This document shows, piece by piece, positions 1 through 9,056 of a stretch of DNA of 64,000 nucleotides. This DNA comes from CALDTK01 sp963837005 (GTDB taxonomy: Bacteria > Bacteroidota > Bacteroidia > Chitinophagales > Saprospiraceae), in assembly GCA_963837005.1 (NCBI GenBank), contig CAWIMC010000001.1, positions 1,364,001 to 1,428,000 on the forward strand. The letters run 5' to 3'. Made by a program: the position numbers and the translations under genes. Under the pieces are notes generated by a model. It was not told where the DNA came from, did no database searches, and saw only the letters and a program-made list of their open reading frames with translations. How positions within the stretch are numbered: position 1 is the stretch's first letter; each line of letters starts with the position of its first letter.

Positions 1-435
1 TGAAGAGCTGGCCACGACGCACACATACCGCGGCCAGCCAATGTAAAAACTTGAGAAATGACAAGTAATATCTCGAACACACCAAGCTTCACGGAAAGTC
101 TGGCTCAGGGGTTCCAGGTATATTTATCTCTAGTTGTTTCTTCCTAATCGCTCATTACAGACAAAAGTTCCGTGAACCACGGAAATACGCAAATTTTTTA
201 GCTCCTCACGCGGGCTGGATCTCGCTTCCAGGGCGACGTATTTCCGCCGCCATTCGTTAGCCGTGAATGTGGCTCATCGACTTGAGAGGGGGGCATCGGC
301 GGGGCGAGGCTCCGGAGTCCAGCTGCGCGATCTATCGTCCTGCAGTACTAGCCACCTGGACCATTTACTTCTAATCGCGGTCAGAGCTGATACGGCTCCT
401 CGAGACAAGACTAGCTTTGAGGCGCAGACCCCTCA
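1..435. other. Intergenic start of window, no gene seen
   Basis: No convincing coding region. A perfect 7-bp hairpin (TTCCGTG, loop AAC, CACGGAA) lies at 168-184 and is followed about 10 bases later by a run of six T at 194-199, so it could end a transcript entering from the left. Short open frames here are low-complexity and proline-rich, and I do not believe them. Confidence 0.4.
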
Positions 436-1925
436 CTACCCCAACCCCTCCACCACCCCCCGATCATTACTCAACCGCGCCACCTTGTTCTGCCCCCCCA
501 GCTTCCCCAAACTCGCCATATAATCCCGAAAGCCATCCGCCCGCACCTGCGTCACCCGTAGCGGCTGCAACACCTTCCCCTTCACCAAATCATCGTAGTA
601 GATGTTCTGCGCCCGCAGCGACGCGTCGAGGGTTTTGGCGAAAGCCCCCACATCAGCGGGCAGCTCGGCGAACTCCACGAACCACTCGTGGTACGGCAGA
701 CTCCCCGGCGCGGGGTTGACCTGCGGGGCGACGGTGTACTCCGTGACCTGGCCCCCGTGCGCGGCCACCGCGGCGATCAAGCGCGCGGTCGATCTCCTGG
801 CCGATGACGTGCTCCCCGAAGGCCGAGATGTAGTGCTTCACGCGACCGCTCACGCGGATGCGGTAAGGGTCGAGGGAGACGAACTCGACGGTATCGCCGA
901 GGTCGTAGCCCCACAGACCGGCGTTGCTCGACAGGACGACGGCATATTGCTGGCCGAGCGTCGACGTCGGCCAGCGAGAGTCGCGTGGGCCGCTCGGCGT
1001 GCGCCTCGGCCAGCGGGACGAACTCGAAGTAGATGCCGGAGTCGACGTTGAGCAGGAGGCCGTCGCCCGGCTCCCCATCCTGGAAGGCGATGAAGCCCTC
1101 CGAGGCCGGGTAAGTCTCGACGCTCGCGACCTTACCGCCGATCAGCTGCTCGAGCTGCGGGCGGTAGGGCTCGTAGTTGACGCCGCCGTAGACGAACATC
1201 GAGAAGTTGGGGAAGACCTCGAGGATCGAAGTTTTGCCAGAGACGGCTAAAATGCGCTCGAAGTACATCTGCACCCAGGGCGGGATGCCGGAGATGAGGC
1301 GAAGGTCCTGCCCGATGGTCTCGGCGACGATGGCGTCGAGCTTCGTCTCCCAGTCCTCGATGCAGTTGGTGGCGTAGCTCGGAAGTTGGTCGCGCTTGAG
1401 CCAGTCGGGCACCATGTGGTTCGAGATGCCGCTGAGGCGCCCGACGGGGATGCCGTGCTTTAGCGAAAGCTCCGGGCTGCCCGACAGGAAGATCATTTTG
1501 CCGTCGAGCCACGCGCCGTGACCTGTGCGACCGTAGTAATTGAAGAGCGCATTGCGCGCCGTGCCGAAGTGGTTCGGGACGCTGTCTGGCGTGATTGGAA
1601 TGTACTTGACGCCTGAGGTCGTCCCGGAGGTCTTGGCCAAGTAAGCCGGTTTTCCCGGCCAGAGGACGTCCGCTTCGCCGGCTGCTACCCTATCGAACCA
1701 AGGTTTGAGCTCTTCGTAATCGCGTACGGGCACGTGCTTGACGAGTGCTGCGTGGCTATCGACGTAGCCGAGGCCGTGCTCCTGGCCGAACTTGGTCTTG
1801 CGGCCTTTGTCGCGGAGCTGGCTGAGGATGCGAGCCTGTGCCTCGAGGGCATTTGCGGCTTTCGCCAAAACTTGCGCGCGCGTCCACTTTGCCGCTGGGT
1901 AAACGAGTTTGCTCTTCCAGTTCAT
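436..1925 (-). CDS. GH3-like acyl-adenylate/amide synthetase, two frame breaks
   Basis: Member of the GH3 (auxin-responsive promoter family) adenylate-forming enzymes, common in Bacteroidota but of unknown substrate there. The product begins MNWKSKLVYPAAKWT; it carries the ATP-binding loop AKTSGTTSGVKYIPIT near residue 95, a YPASEGF segment near residue 275 and SSNAGLWGYDLGDTVEF further on, then an intact C-terminal domain ending EGLG. The summed length of about 495 residues is normal for the family. The frame changes near 960 (one extra base in the ADV-TLGQQ region) and near 781 (an extra T in RAL-IAAVAAHGG). Homology continues across both, so I read them as sequencing indels. Cytoplasmic. 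The family is clear; the reaction is not. Confidence 0.85.
632..646 (+). repeat. Dispersed hairpin, stem GGC/GCC, loop GAAA
   Basis: GTTTT plus hairpin, inside the GH3-like gene and antisense to it; the gene reads it as AFAKT. Confidence 0.85.
1457..1471 (+). repeat. Dispersed hairpin, stem AGC/GCT, loop GAAA
   Basis: GCTTT instead of GTTTT; stem changed at both positions so that it still pairs. Inside the GH3-like gene. Confidence 0.65.
1857..1871 (-). repeat. Dispersed hairpin, stem GGC/GCC, loop GAAA
   Basis: Sense within the GH3-like gene, read as VLAKA. Confidence 0.85.
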
Positions 1926-1948
1926 GTAGGAGCGAAAGTACGGGGGCC

Positions 1949-2033
1949 GGTTCGAGCCGCGCTCCGCGCGCTTGCCCCTTGCGCGCGGAGCGCGTCGAAC
2001 CGGGGGGCAAGCGCGCGGAGCGCGGCTCGAACC
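1949..2033. repeat. 30-bp perfect inverted repeat (terminator or REP-like)
   Basis: The arms at 1949-1978 and 2004-2033 are perfect reverse complements over 30 bases. They contain CGCGCTCCGCGCG, which on the other strand is a stem with a GGA triloop. The element directly abuts the lolA stop codon and lies upstream of the GH3-like gene, so it can end lolA transcription. The same core recurs at 26174, 55594 and 62027. Confidence 0.7.
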
Positions 2034-2725
2034 TACAACCGCATATCCTCCACCCTTACCCCAGGCTTCGACTTCGCATCAAAGACAAAAGTCGACGCCG
2101 GCACCGTCGTCCCTATCTTGACATTCGTCATCGTAAGGGTGTATCGCGAGCCGTCCTTATTGAAGATTGCCACGCTATAAAGCTCCTTTTTCGCCGCGTC
2201 ATAGGTGAGGCGCATCTTCGAGAACTCACTGGCGCGATCGAGCGGCTTGAACTCAATCTGCTTCATCTCCTTGCCATTGACCTTGGTCGTCCCGGCCATG
2301 GCGTAGTCGAACTTGCCGCTGTCGTACATATCGAGGATGTCTTGCGGGCGCGTAAAGCCCATGCCAGAACCATCGCCTTCGGCGGCGTCGTAGACCTGTA
2401 CTTCTTTGTTGTCGGGCAGGTAGAGCCACATGGTCTTACCGTCCGAGGTGATCTCCTGGCCGGCGAACTTGATGTAGTAGCGCTCGCCCTGTTGCACGAT
2501 GCGGCCTTTTTGGAGTTCGGCGGGGGCCTCAGCGAGCTTGATCTCGAGACTTACGTCCGCGTCGAGGGTGCCGGCCTGCATGTACTTGGTGCGCATTGCC
2601 TGAAGGTCCTTCTTAGCGACAGGATCCTTCTGGGCGAGCGCTTCGAGGCCGAAGAGGCTAGGGCTGAGCGCCAAAACTAGGGCGGTCAGGAAAGTAGAAG
2701 CGATTCGAGCGGTGGGCATGAGCAT
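2033..2725 (-). CDS. lolA: LolA-family outer membrane lipoprotein carrier
   Basis: Periplasmic LolA/LolB-fold protein that would carry lipoproteins from the LolCDE complex to the outer membrane. About 230 residues, with a signal peptide (LTALVLALSPSLFGLEALAQ), then the typical half-barrel: QKGRIVQQGERYYIKFAGQ, the TMWLYLPDNKEVQVYD strand and a C-terminal SKMRLTYDAAKKELYSV segment. I chose the start at MLMPTARIAS because upstream codons would lengthen an already complete signal peptide; an in-frame ATG two codons later is as likely. LolB is often missing in this phylum. Part of the signal peptide (VLALS) is encoded by a degenerate copy of the dispersed hairpin. Confidence 0.85.
   Translation of the reverse strand: MLMPTARIASTFLTALVLALSPSLFGLEALAQKDPVAKKDLQAMRTKYMQAGTLDADVSLEIKLAEAPAELQKGRIVQQGERYYIKFAGQEITSDGKTMWLYLPDNKEVQVYDAAEGDGSGMGFTRPQDILDMYDSGKFDYAMAGTTKVNGKEMKQIEFKPLDRASEFSKMRLTYDAAKKELYSVAIFNKDGSRYTLTMTNVKIGTTVPASTFVFDAKSKPGVRVEDMRL
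2662..2677 (-). repeat. Degenerate dispersed hairpin, stem GGC/GCC, loop GCTCA
   Basis: Five-base loop; in the lolA signal peptide. Confidence 0.5.
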
Positions 2726-2818
2726 ACGTGTTGTTTGGGCAGGTCTGCTAGACAAACGTCGCAAGGGGGCTCTAGTAACAAGCTAGGGTGTTAACGCAAG
2801 GCAATTGAGTCAAACGAC

Positions 2819-3253
2819 TCACAGGTACCGCACCCGTACCACCACCACCGTCGTCTCCCCCTTCCGCAGGTCGAAATCAAAGTCCTCGAAGTCCGGTCGC
2901 ATAAGCCCCCGGTGCTCGTGATTGCTAAACCCAAACCCTTCCTTCGGCAAGATCAGCCCCCAGTCGATACCACCGTTGTCGTTCTCGTCGTCGGCCAAGG
3001 CCATCGCGTAGTGGCCGGCGGGAATGTCGGTATACGTAAACGTCTGCTTGCCCGCCGTGATTTGCTTTTTCCCGGCGCGCTGAAAGTTGCTCTTCTCGGT
3101 TTTCCACTGCTCCGCGCTTTCGTAAAACCCGAAGCGCATGCTTCCGGGTGCAGCACGGATGTTCTCGACGTGGACGACGAGGGTTTGGGCGGGCAGCGTC
3201 ACCGCAGACGCGATGCTGATCAGCAGGAGTAGAAGGATACAGTGGCGGCTCAC
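2819..3253 (-). CDS. DUF2141 secreted protein
   Basis: Small exported protein of the DUF2141 family, function unknown. A hydrophobic signal (CILLLLLISIASAVTLPAQ) precedes a beta-rich domain with the family pattern: LVVHVENIRAAPGSMRFGFY, then IPAGHYAMALADDENDNGG and LPKEGFGFSNH. The GTG start at 3253 places the signal peptide at the N terminus; a longer version beginning near 3325 is possible but would add unlikely residues and overlap a TATAAT-like promoter. It is divergent from the beta-glucosidase gene and the two 5' ends overlap or nearly touch. Confidence 0.8.
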   Translation of the reverse strand: MSRHCILLLLLISIASAVTLPAQTLVVHVENIRAAPGSMRFGFYESAEQWKTEKSNFQRAGKKQITAGKQTFTYTDIPAGHYAMALADDENDNGGIDWGLILPKEGFGFSNHEHRGLMRPDFEDFDFDLRKGETTVVVVRVRYL

Positions 3254-5695
3254 GCTCTGCCAAACGTCACCGCTGCAAAAATTGGTCTGCTGGAAAAAGT
3301 ATCGATCTTCTTGTATAATATACACGAAGATACGTACATTAGGGCCACGCTCAGAGTCGTCCTTACCCTCCTACTCGCAGTGATGATCGCGTCACAGGTT
3401 TTGGCGCAAGCCCTCAAGGTCAACAAACCGTGGCTCACCACCAGCATGAGTTCCGACGCCCGCGGCGAGGCCCTCATCGCCGCGATGACCCTCGAGGAGA
3501 AAGCTGCCCAGATGGTCTCCGCCTGGCGCGAGAAGCTGATGTACATCTACGACACCCAGCTCGCCCTGACCCCGGACCGCATGAGGGCCCGCTACCCCCA
3601 CGGCCTCGGTCAGGTCACGCGGCCGAGCCATGGCTTTGGCCCGGTGGGACTGCTTTCGCAAAAACAGACCATCGATCTTACGAACGCTATCCAGCGATAC
3701 TTCGTCGAGCAGACCCGCCTCGGGATCCCGACCTTCTTCCACGAAGAAGCGCTGCACGGTTTTGCGGCCAAGGGCGGGACCTCCTACCCGCAGCCGATCG
3801 CGCTGGCTGGGACGTTTGATCCGGCGCTGGTTCGGGAGGTTTTCACCGAAGTTGCCTCCGAGGTACGGGCCTACGGCGCCCATCAGGTGCTCTCGCCAGT
3901 GCTGGACATTTGCCGTGATCCGCGCTGGGGACGTGTCGAGGAGACCTACGGCGAGGACCCCTACCTCGCTGGTGAAATCGGTAAGGCCTCGGTTGGCGGC
4001 TTCCAGGGCGGGCGCGACTGGACCGCCAAGGACTCCAACCACATCATGGCTACCCTCAAGCACCTCACCGGCCACGGCGTACCGGAGGGAGGCAACAACA
4101 TCGGCCCGGCGTTCATCTCGGAGCGTTACTTGCGGGAGGTGTTTCTGTACCCCTTCAAGGAGGTCATTGCTGCAGAGAAGCCGGTCTCGCTGATGGCGAG
4201 CTACAACGAGGTGGACGGTATTCCGAGCCACGCCAACGTCTGGATGCTACGTGACATCCTGCGTGGAGAGATGGGCTTCGAGGGTTACGTCGTGAGTGAC
4301 TACTTCGCGCTACGCGAACTGAACCAGAGCGACGCCCAGGCTTCGCATCACGTCGCCAAGGACGCCTACGAAGCCACGATCCTCGGTTTGCGCGCTGGCG
4401 TCAACATCGAGCTGCCGGACGCGGACGTATACCCTTCCATCATCCAGGTCGTTCGCGATGGCAAGGTGGCCGAGTCGCTCGTGGATAGCCTGTTGCGCCC
4501 GATGCTGAAGGCCAAGTTCGACATGGGCCTCTTCGACCGTCCTTACAAGACGATGGTCGATGTCCAGCCCACCATTGCCGCCGCCCGCCCGTTGGCTCGC
4601 CGGGCCGCGACGCAAAGTATGGTGCTGCTACAAAACCGCAACGGACGCCTCCCGATGACCGGCACTGTGAAGATCGCAGCTATCGGACCTAACATGGACC
4701 GCTCCTTGCTCGGTGGTTACTCCGGCGAACCCACCTACGAGGAGAGCGTCCTCGTCGGACTCCAGGCGACCTACGGCTCCGCCAACGTCGAGTACGCCCA
4801 GGGTTGTTACATCACCACCACCAGCGGCTGGGGCAACGACAGCGTAGCCTTCCCGACCTTCGACCAGGACGAGAAGCTCATCGAGGAGGCTGTTGCACTG
4901 GCGAAGACCCAAGACGTCATCGTCGTCGCCATCGGCGGCAACGAGCAGACCTCCCGCGAAGCTTGGGCCACCAACCACCTAGGCGACCGTACGGACCTGG
5001 AATTGCTTGGTCGCCAAAACGAACTGATTGATCGTCTTGCCGCAACCGGCAAGCCCATCATCGCCCTCGTGTTCGGTGGACGCCCCCTGGCCATTCAGAA
5101 CGTGCTCGAAAAGTGTGATGCCGTGGTGCAGTGCTGGTACCTCGGCCAAGAGACCGGCGGTGCGGTGGCCGACGTCCTCACCGGCAAGGCCAATCCTTCC
5201 GGCAAGCTGGCGATCAGTTTTCCGCGTTCGGTCGGGCACATTCCGGCGCACTACGGCCGCAAGCCCTCTGCACGCCGCGGCTACCTGGACGATTCGACGA
5301 GTGCGCTCTTTGCCTTTGGCTACGGCTTGAGCTACACGAGTTTTAGCGTAAGCGCCCCCACCCTGAGTGCCGCTACGATCACCCCGGAGGGATCGATAGC
5401 CGTCGCGGCCCGCGTCACCAATATGGGCAAAGTCGCCGGGGCCGAAGTGGTCCAACTTTACATTCGTGACCTGTATTCCAGCGTCACTCGCCCCCTGCTA
5501 GAGCTTAAAGGCTTCGAGCGCGTCGAGTTGGCACCGGGAGAGAGCACGGTGGTCAACTTTGAGCTTACGCCAAAACACTTGGCCTTCTACAACGTCGAGA
5601 TGGACTTCGTTGTGGAGCCAGGTGAATTCGAAGTGTACGTCGGAACCAGTAGTCGGTATGAAGACCTGAAGAAGATGAGCTTCGAGGTGAAGTAG
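3242..5695 (+). CDS. bglX: Beta-glucosidase, glycoside hydrolase family 3
   Basis: Secreted or periplasmic family 3 exo-glycosidase that removes beta-linked glucose (or xylose) from oligosaccharides. Domains: signal peptide (VVLTLLLAVMIASQVLAQA), TIM barrel containing DPRWGRVEETYGEDPYL and the nucleophile in GYVVSDYFAL (Asp, about residue 353), the alpha/beta sandwich with RDIYV-like spacing, and a C-terminal fibronectin-like domain (RPLLELKGFERVELAPG). The length of roughly 770-815 residues fits the family. The start is uncertain: the first ATG is upstream of a TATAAT-like box at 3312-3317, and no ATG sits just before the signal peptide. The AxA cleavage site is encoded by a copy of the dispersed hairpin. 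Confidence 0.9.
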   Translation: MAAHALPNVTAAKIGLLEKVSIFLYNIHEDTYIRATLRVVLTLLLAVMIASQVLAQALKVNKPWLTTSMSSDARGEALIAAMTLEEKAAQMVSAWREKLMYIYDTQLALTPDRMRARYPHGLGQVTRPSHGFGPVGLLSQKQTIDLTNAIQRYFVEQTRLGIPTFFHEEALHGFAAKGGTSYPQPIALAGTFDPALVREVFTEVASEVRAYGAHQVLSPVLDICRDPRWGRVEETYGEDPYLAGEIGKASVGGFQGGRDWTAKDSNHIMATLKHLTGHGVPEGGNNIGPAFISERYLREVFLYPFKEVIAAEKPVSLMASYNEVDGIPSHANVWMLRDILRGEMGFEGYVVSDYFALRELNQSDAQASHHVAKDAYEATILGLRAGVNIELPDADVYPSIIQVVRDGKVAESLVDSLLRPMLKAKFDMGLFDRPYKTMVDVQPTIAAARPLARRAATQSMVLLQNRNGRLPMTGTVKIAAIGPNMDRSLLGGYSGEPTYEESVLVGLQATYGSANVEYAQGCYITTTSGWGNDSVAFPTFDQDEKLIEEAVALAKTQDVIVVAIGGNEQTSREAWATNHLGDRTDLELLGRQNELIDRLAATGKPIIALVFGGRPLAIQNVLEKCDAVVQCWYLGQETGGAVADVLTGKANPSGKLAISFPRSVGHIPAHYGRKPSARRGYLDDSTSALFAFGYGLSYTSFSVSAPTLSAATITPEGSIAVAARVTNMGKVAGAEVVQLYIRDLYSSVTRPLLELKGFERVELAPGESTVVNFELTPKHLAFYNVEMDFVVEPGEFEVYVGTSSRYEDLKKMSFEVK
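3398..3412 (+). repeat. Dispersed hairpin, stem GGC/GCC, loop GCAA
   Basis: Encodes VLAQA, the signal peptidase site of the beta-glucosidase. Confidence 0.85.
3651..3665 (-). repeat. Dispersed hairpin, stem TGC/GCA, loop GAAA
   Basis: Compensatory stem change. Inside the beta-glucosidase gene, antisense. Confidence 0.8.
5340..5354 (+). repeat. Dispersed hairpin, 2-bp stem GC/GC, loop GTAA
   Basis: Outer pair A/G does not match. Inside the beta-glucosidase gene. Confidence 0.6.
5562..5576 (-). repeat. Dispersed hairpin, stem GGC/GCT, loop GTAA
   Basis: Outer pair is G-T. Inside the beta-glucosidase gene; read as LTPKH. Confidence 0.75.
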
Positions 5696-5719
5696 GGCTC
5701 GTGCGGGCAGGATGATCGA

Positions 5720-7348
5720 CTACCCCTTGAGCAGCCCCTTATACTTGGTTCCGTCCAGCAGAACCCCGACGGCCTCCACGACCTCTGGGTCGTTGCGCAG
5801 ACCGATCCGTATGCGTCCTTCCTGAAGGTAGTAGCGGCTCGCGATCTCCTTCTCGATGAGGTCCTCGATGGCGGCCTTATAGGTCTCGAGTTCAGCCCGC
5901 TTGGCTGCTTGGATCTTGGTCTGGAGCGCCTGAATGTCGGACTTCTGCAGGTAGTGGTCGGTCTCGGCTTGCTTCGCCAACTCGCGGACCTTTTTCTCGG
6001 CTGGCGTGTCGTAGTCGAAGTCGCGGGCTTCCAGGAAGGACACGAACGCGGCCCACTCCTCGAACTGGAACTGGTCGACCGCACCAATCTCGGCGTGCTC
6101 GATAGCGTACTGCGTCGCGTAGTCGAATACGATGTAGTTCTTCTGCAGCACCTCGAGGATGTTGGAGCTCTCGTCCTGGTCGACGACTACGTCCGGCTTG
6201 ACGCCACCGCCATCGAGTACCGTACGGCCACTAGTGGTTCGGAACTTTGTGCGACGGCTGTCGGGGATGTCCACAGGCTCGCCGTTATCGTATTCGACGC
6301 CCTGGATACAGCGCCCCGAGGGGATGTAGTACTTCGCGATCGTCACCTTGAGGCTCGAGTTGTAGCCGACGTCCTTGGTGTGTTGCACGAGTCCCTTGCC
6401 GAAGCTGCGCTGTCCGACCAGGACGCCACGGTCCAAGTCTTGCAGCGCCCCGGCTACGATCTCCGACGCGCTCGCCGAGCGGCCGTTGACCAGTACCACG
6501 ACAGGCATTTCCGGGAAGCTCGGGTTCTTCATGGTCTTGAAGGTGCGGTTCCACTCTTTGACCTTACCTTTTGTCGTAACGACGGGCTCGCCCTTTGGTA
6601 CGAAGATGTTGGTCACGTTGACGGCTTCGGTGAGCAGTCCTCCGGGGTTGCCGCGCAGGTCGAGCACGATGCCCTTCAGGCCTGGGTTGGCGTCTTTGAC
6701 GTCCAGCAAGGCGCGCTCTACGTTCTGTCCAGCGTCGCTCGTAAACTGCGTAAGCGCTACGTAAGCAATGCCGTCGCGGATGACGCCGGAGTAGGGCACG
6801 TTTGGCAGCTTAACCTCGTTTCGAATCACCTTGACTTCCGTAATCCCTGTCCCAGGTCGATCGATCTTGAGGGCGACCTCCGTTCCCGGAAAACCCTTCA
6901 AAAACTCGTTGACCTGTTCGATGTCTTTGCCGGCCACGTCGTTGCCGTCGACCGCGAGGAGGATGTCGCCCGCCTTGAGCCCTGCCTCGACCGCCGGGGA
7001 GGCCGCCTGCACTTCGATGAGCGTAATCTTCTCGTTGATCTCCGTAAAGTCCGCGCCGAGTCCGTTGTATCGCCCTTCCGTCATGAGGCGGAAGCCTTCG
7101 ATCTGCGACTCCGAGATATAGTTCGTGTACGGGTCGAGGCTCTCCACCATCGCGTCGATCCCAGTCCGCATCAGTACAGCCGGGTCGATATCGTCGACGT
7201 AGTAGGTGTTGAGTTCTTTGTAAAGATTGGTGAAGACCTCCAAATTTTTGGAGATCTCGAAGAAGCGACCGTGGTCCGGCGTAACGGCAGCAGCTAGACC
7301 GAGGGTGAGGGCCATGACGGTGGCGGCGATGCGGAGGGTATACTTCAT
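5720..7348 (-). CDS. ctpA: S41-family C-terminal processing protease
   Basis: Periplasmic carboxyl-terminal protease (CtpA/Prc type). MKYTLRIAATVMALTLGLAA is the signal; a helical N-terminal part (LYKELNTYYVDDIDP, LDPYTNYISE) is followed by a PDZ domain (LIEVQAASPAVEAGLKAGD) and the catalytic core. The core has GIVLDLRGNPGGLL, then the nucleophile in GRSASASEIVAGALQD and the general-base Lys in RSFGKGLVQ. A C-terminal helical tail ends KGLLKG. About 540 residues, complete. I place the start at 7348 because residues further upstream have no signal character. Confidence 0.92.
   Translation of the reverse strand: MKYTLRIAATVMALTLGLAAAVTPDHGRFFEISKNLEVFTNLYKELNTYYVDDIDPAVLMRTGIDAMVESLDPYTNYISESQIEGFRLMTEGRYNGLGADFTEINEKITLIEVQAASPAVEAGLKAGDILLAVDGNDVAGKDIEQVNEFLKGFPGTEVALKIDRPGTGITEVKVIRNEVKLPNVPYSGVIRDGIAYVALTQFTSDAGQNVERALLDVKDANPGLKGIVLDLRGNPGGLLTEAVNVTNIFVPKGEPVVTTKGKVKEWNRTFKTMKNPSFPEMPVVVLVNGRSASASEIVAGALQDLDRGVLVGQRSFGKGLVQHTKDVGYNSSLKVTIAKYYIPSGRCIQGVEYDNGEPVDIPDSRRTKFRTTSGRTVLDGGGVKPDVVVDQDESSNILEVLQKNYIVFDYATQYAIEHAEIGAVDQFQFEEWAAFVSFLEARDFDYDTPAEKKVRELAKQAETDHYLQKSDIQALQTKIQAAKRAELETYKAAIEDLIEKEIASRYYLQEGRIRIGLRNDPEVVEAVGVLLDGTKYKGLLKG
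6880..6894 (-). repeat. Dispersed hairpin, stem CCG/CGG, loop GGAA
   Basis: All three pairs differ from the common type, including a G-C closing pair, yet all match. Inside ctpA. Confidence 0.65.
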
Positions 7349-7395
7349 ACTGGAGTTACGAACGGGATTCCGGCAAGAATGGTACCGTATGGCGG

Positions 7396-7410
7396 GTTTT
7401 GACGAAAGTT
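7396..7410 (+). repeat. Dispersed hairpin, stem GAC/GTT, loop GAAA
   Basis: Outer pair G-T. Between ctpA and the FAS1 gene. Confidence 0.7.
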
Positions 7411-7423
7411 GCCACTCGAAAGA

Positions 7424-7476
7424 CGAGAGCCCCAGTTTTCCCCTGCGCAAGTGGCAAGGGAGAACTGAGGCTCTCG
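7424..7476 (-). terminator. Terminator hairpin of the FAS1 gene
   Basis: The arms at 7424-7442 and 7458-7476 are complementary over 19 bases, with one mismatch and one G-T pair. It lies between the stop of the FAS1 gene and the protease gene, both on this strand. The T-run after it is weak. Confidence 0.6.
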
Positions 7477-7498
7477 AGATAGGCTAGGATCGTCGTCT

Positions 7499-8440
7499 CT
7501 AGATCGTATCTGGCAACAGAAGGCCATCGATAGCGTGGATGACGCCGTTGGTGCCCTTTACGTTCGGAAGAACGACATTGCTAACATTGCCGCGGGCATC
7601 GGTGATGGTGATGCCACCTCCGGCAACCGGAGCGACAGTGAGTTTCTCGCCATTGACCGTGGTCACCTCCTGGCTGGCGGTGATGTCGGTGCTGAGAATG
7701 TACCCAGGGATCACGTGGTAAGTGAGGACTTTGTTGAGTTGGGCGGGCGTGAGATTATCGTCTGCGGTCGTAGCGTCGAAAGCCGAGTTTAGCGGCGCGA
7801 AAACCGTGAAGGGACCAGCTCCACTAAGCACGGAAGGAAGGTCACCGGTAGAAGCGGTAAGTGCGGTGACGAGGCTCGAGAACGCGCTCAGGTTGGTGGC
7901 GTGACCGACGACGCTCGGGGGCGTGAGGACCTTATCGATAGCGTGGATGACGCCGTTGTCGACATCGATATCTGCCTCGAGCAGATTCGCCCCGTTAATG
8001 AGTACCTGGCCGGCATCGTCCCGTGAGATGACCAAGGATACGTCGTTGCCGTTCGGCCCGCGAGCCTCAGTGGCGGTGTTGGTGATAGTAAAGCCCTCTG
8101 CAATGGCGGACGACTCAACCTCCGCGCCAAGAACGTGGTAAAGGAGGATGTTGCGGAGTTGGGCATCCGTTAAGGAGGCAGTATTGACCCCTGTAAAGGC
8201 TGCGTTGACGGGCGCGAAGAGGGTGAGGTTCTGCGTGTCATCGTCCAAGATAGACAGGAGGTCTTGCTTGTCGAGAAGGTCTTCGAGGGTATCGAAGCGA
8301 TCATCGGCGTCGATCTTCTCACTGATGGTGTCGGTACGGAGGAGGTTGTCGTCATCATCGTCGTCGCAAGCGGTGAAGGCGAGGGGAAGGCACAGCAGTG
8401 CGGCGTATTGGAAGGGCTTGGCCCAGGCTAGGTTAGTCAT
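7499..8440 (-). CDS. FAS1 (fasciclin) domain lipoprotein, two domains
   Basis: Surface or periplasmic lipoprotein with two fasciclin (beta-Ig-H3) adhesion domains. A lipobox (LPLAFTAC) is followed by an acidic DDDDDD run, a pattern typical of Bacteroidota lipoproteins exported to the surface. Domain 1 has LTLFAPVNAAF and ILLYHVLGAEV, ending NGVIHAIDKVLTPP. Domain 2 repeats this with FTVFAPLNSAF, VLTYHVIPGY and NGVIHAIDGLLLP. The start is the ATG giving MTNLAWAKP, which precedes the signal. About 313 residues. Adhesion is the family role; the ligand is unknown. Confidence 0.9.
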   Translation of the reverse strand: MTNLAWAKPFQYAALLCLPLAFTACDDDDDDNLLRTDTISEKIDADDRFDTLEDLLDKQDLLSILDDDTQNLTLFAPVNAAFTGVNTASLTDAQLRNILLYHVLGAEVESSAIAEGFTITNTATEARGPNGNDVSLVISRDDAGQVLINGANLLEADIDVDNGVIHAIDKVLTPPSVVGHATNLSAFSSLVTALTASTGDLPSVLSGAGPFTVFAPLNSAFDATTADDNLTPAQLNKVLTYHVIPGYILSTDITASQEVTTVNGEKLTVAPVAGGGITITDARGNVSNVVLPNVKGTNGVIHAIDGLLLPDTI

Positions 8441-8622
8441 AGTTTTTGGGAGTGCTTGTGTTGTTATCGTAACTGAAAGGGGGTATCGATGTTCTGTGAA
8501 GACTACCAATTATGACACAGCGTCCACCAGCGTACAGATGATGGTTTTATTCTCAATCGAAGGCAACCCAAAGCCCCTCGGGTTACGTAGTCTTCATTTA
8601 ATAAACTAGTTTCACCAGCACA

Positions 8623-9051
8623 ATGGACAGACAAGAATTTCTCAGCAAAATCGGTGTGGGTGCCGCATTCATGCTCACGGTACCCTGCTTTTATGCTTGC
8701 GGCAAAGACGATGACGGCATGACTCCCACGCCCCCGGTTGGCGGGGTAGACTTTACCATTGACGTGACAGCCGCGCCGTATGCGGCAGAATTCGCGAATC
8801 GCAACTTTGCGATCGCCAACGAGGTCGTCATCGCAAAACTTTCCGACGGCACTTACGCGGCCGCTACACAAATCTGCAGCCACGAGCAAAACAAGGCCGT
8901 CGAGTATGACCTCGACGACGATCGATGGGCGTGCTTCGTGCACGGCGCTCAGTTTAATCGTTCGACCGGTGCTCCGCTGAACACGGTGACGAATCGTAGT
9001 CTCACGATATACACCGCTACGCTGACAGGGAACATGCTGAGGGTGAGCTAG
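8623..9051 (+). CDS. Rieske [2Fe-2S] lipoprotein
   Basis: A 142-residue exported protein with a Rieske cluster motif: C-S-H in the segment QICSHEQNKA and C-x2-H in WACFVHGAQF, the four ligands of a 2Fe-2S centre. The N terminus MDRQEFLSKIGVGAAFMLTV is Tat- or Sec-like and leads to a lipobox-like Cys (FYACGKDDDG) followed by acidic residues. It is therefore probably a membrane-anchored electron carrier. No oxidase or cytochrome partner is adjacent. It is divergent from the FAS1 gene and convergent with the TonB receptor. Confidence 0.88.
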   Translation: MDRQEFLSKIGVGAAFMLTVPCFYACGKDDDGMTPTPPVGGVDFTIDVTAAPYAAEFANRNFAIANEVVIAKLSDGTYAAATQICSHEQNKAVEYDLDDDRWACFVHGAQFNRSTGAPLNTVTNRSLTIYTATLTGNMLRVS

Positions 9052-9056
9052 CGCGG

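Noticed and set aside
263..1250. Plus-strand frames over the GH3-like gene
   Set aside because: Arg/Ala/Pro-rich shadows without domains; the minus-strand frames carry GH3 motifs.
5217..5231. Further copies of the element at GTTTTCCGCGTTCGG and at 38778 (GTTTTGGCCGGGCC)
   Set aside because: The stems pair, but the loops (CGTT, CGG) lack GNAA, so they are as likely to be chance.
5909..7297. Long plus-strand frame opposite the S41 protease
   Set aside because: It is the antisense shadow of a fully motif-supported gene in high-GC DNA. The same holds for the long frames opposite the TolC-type, atpA and LytS-type genes.
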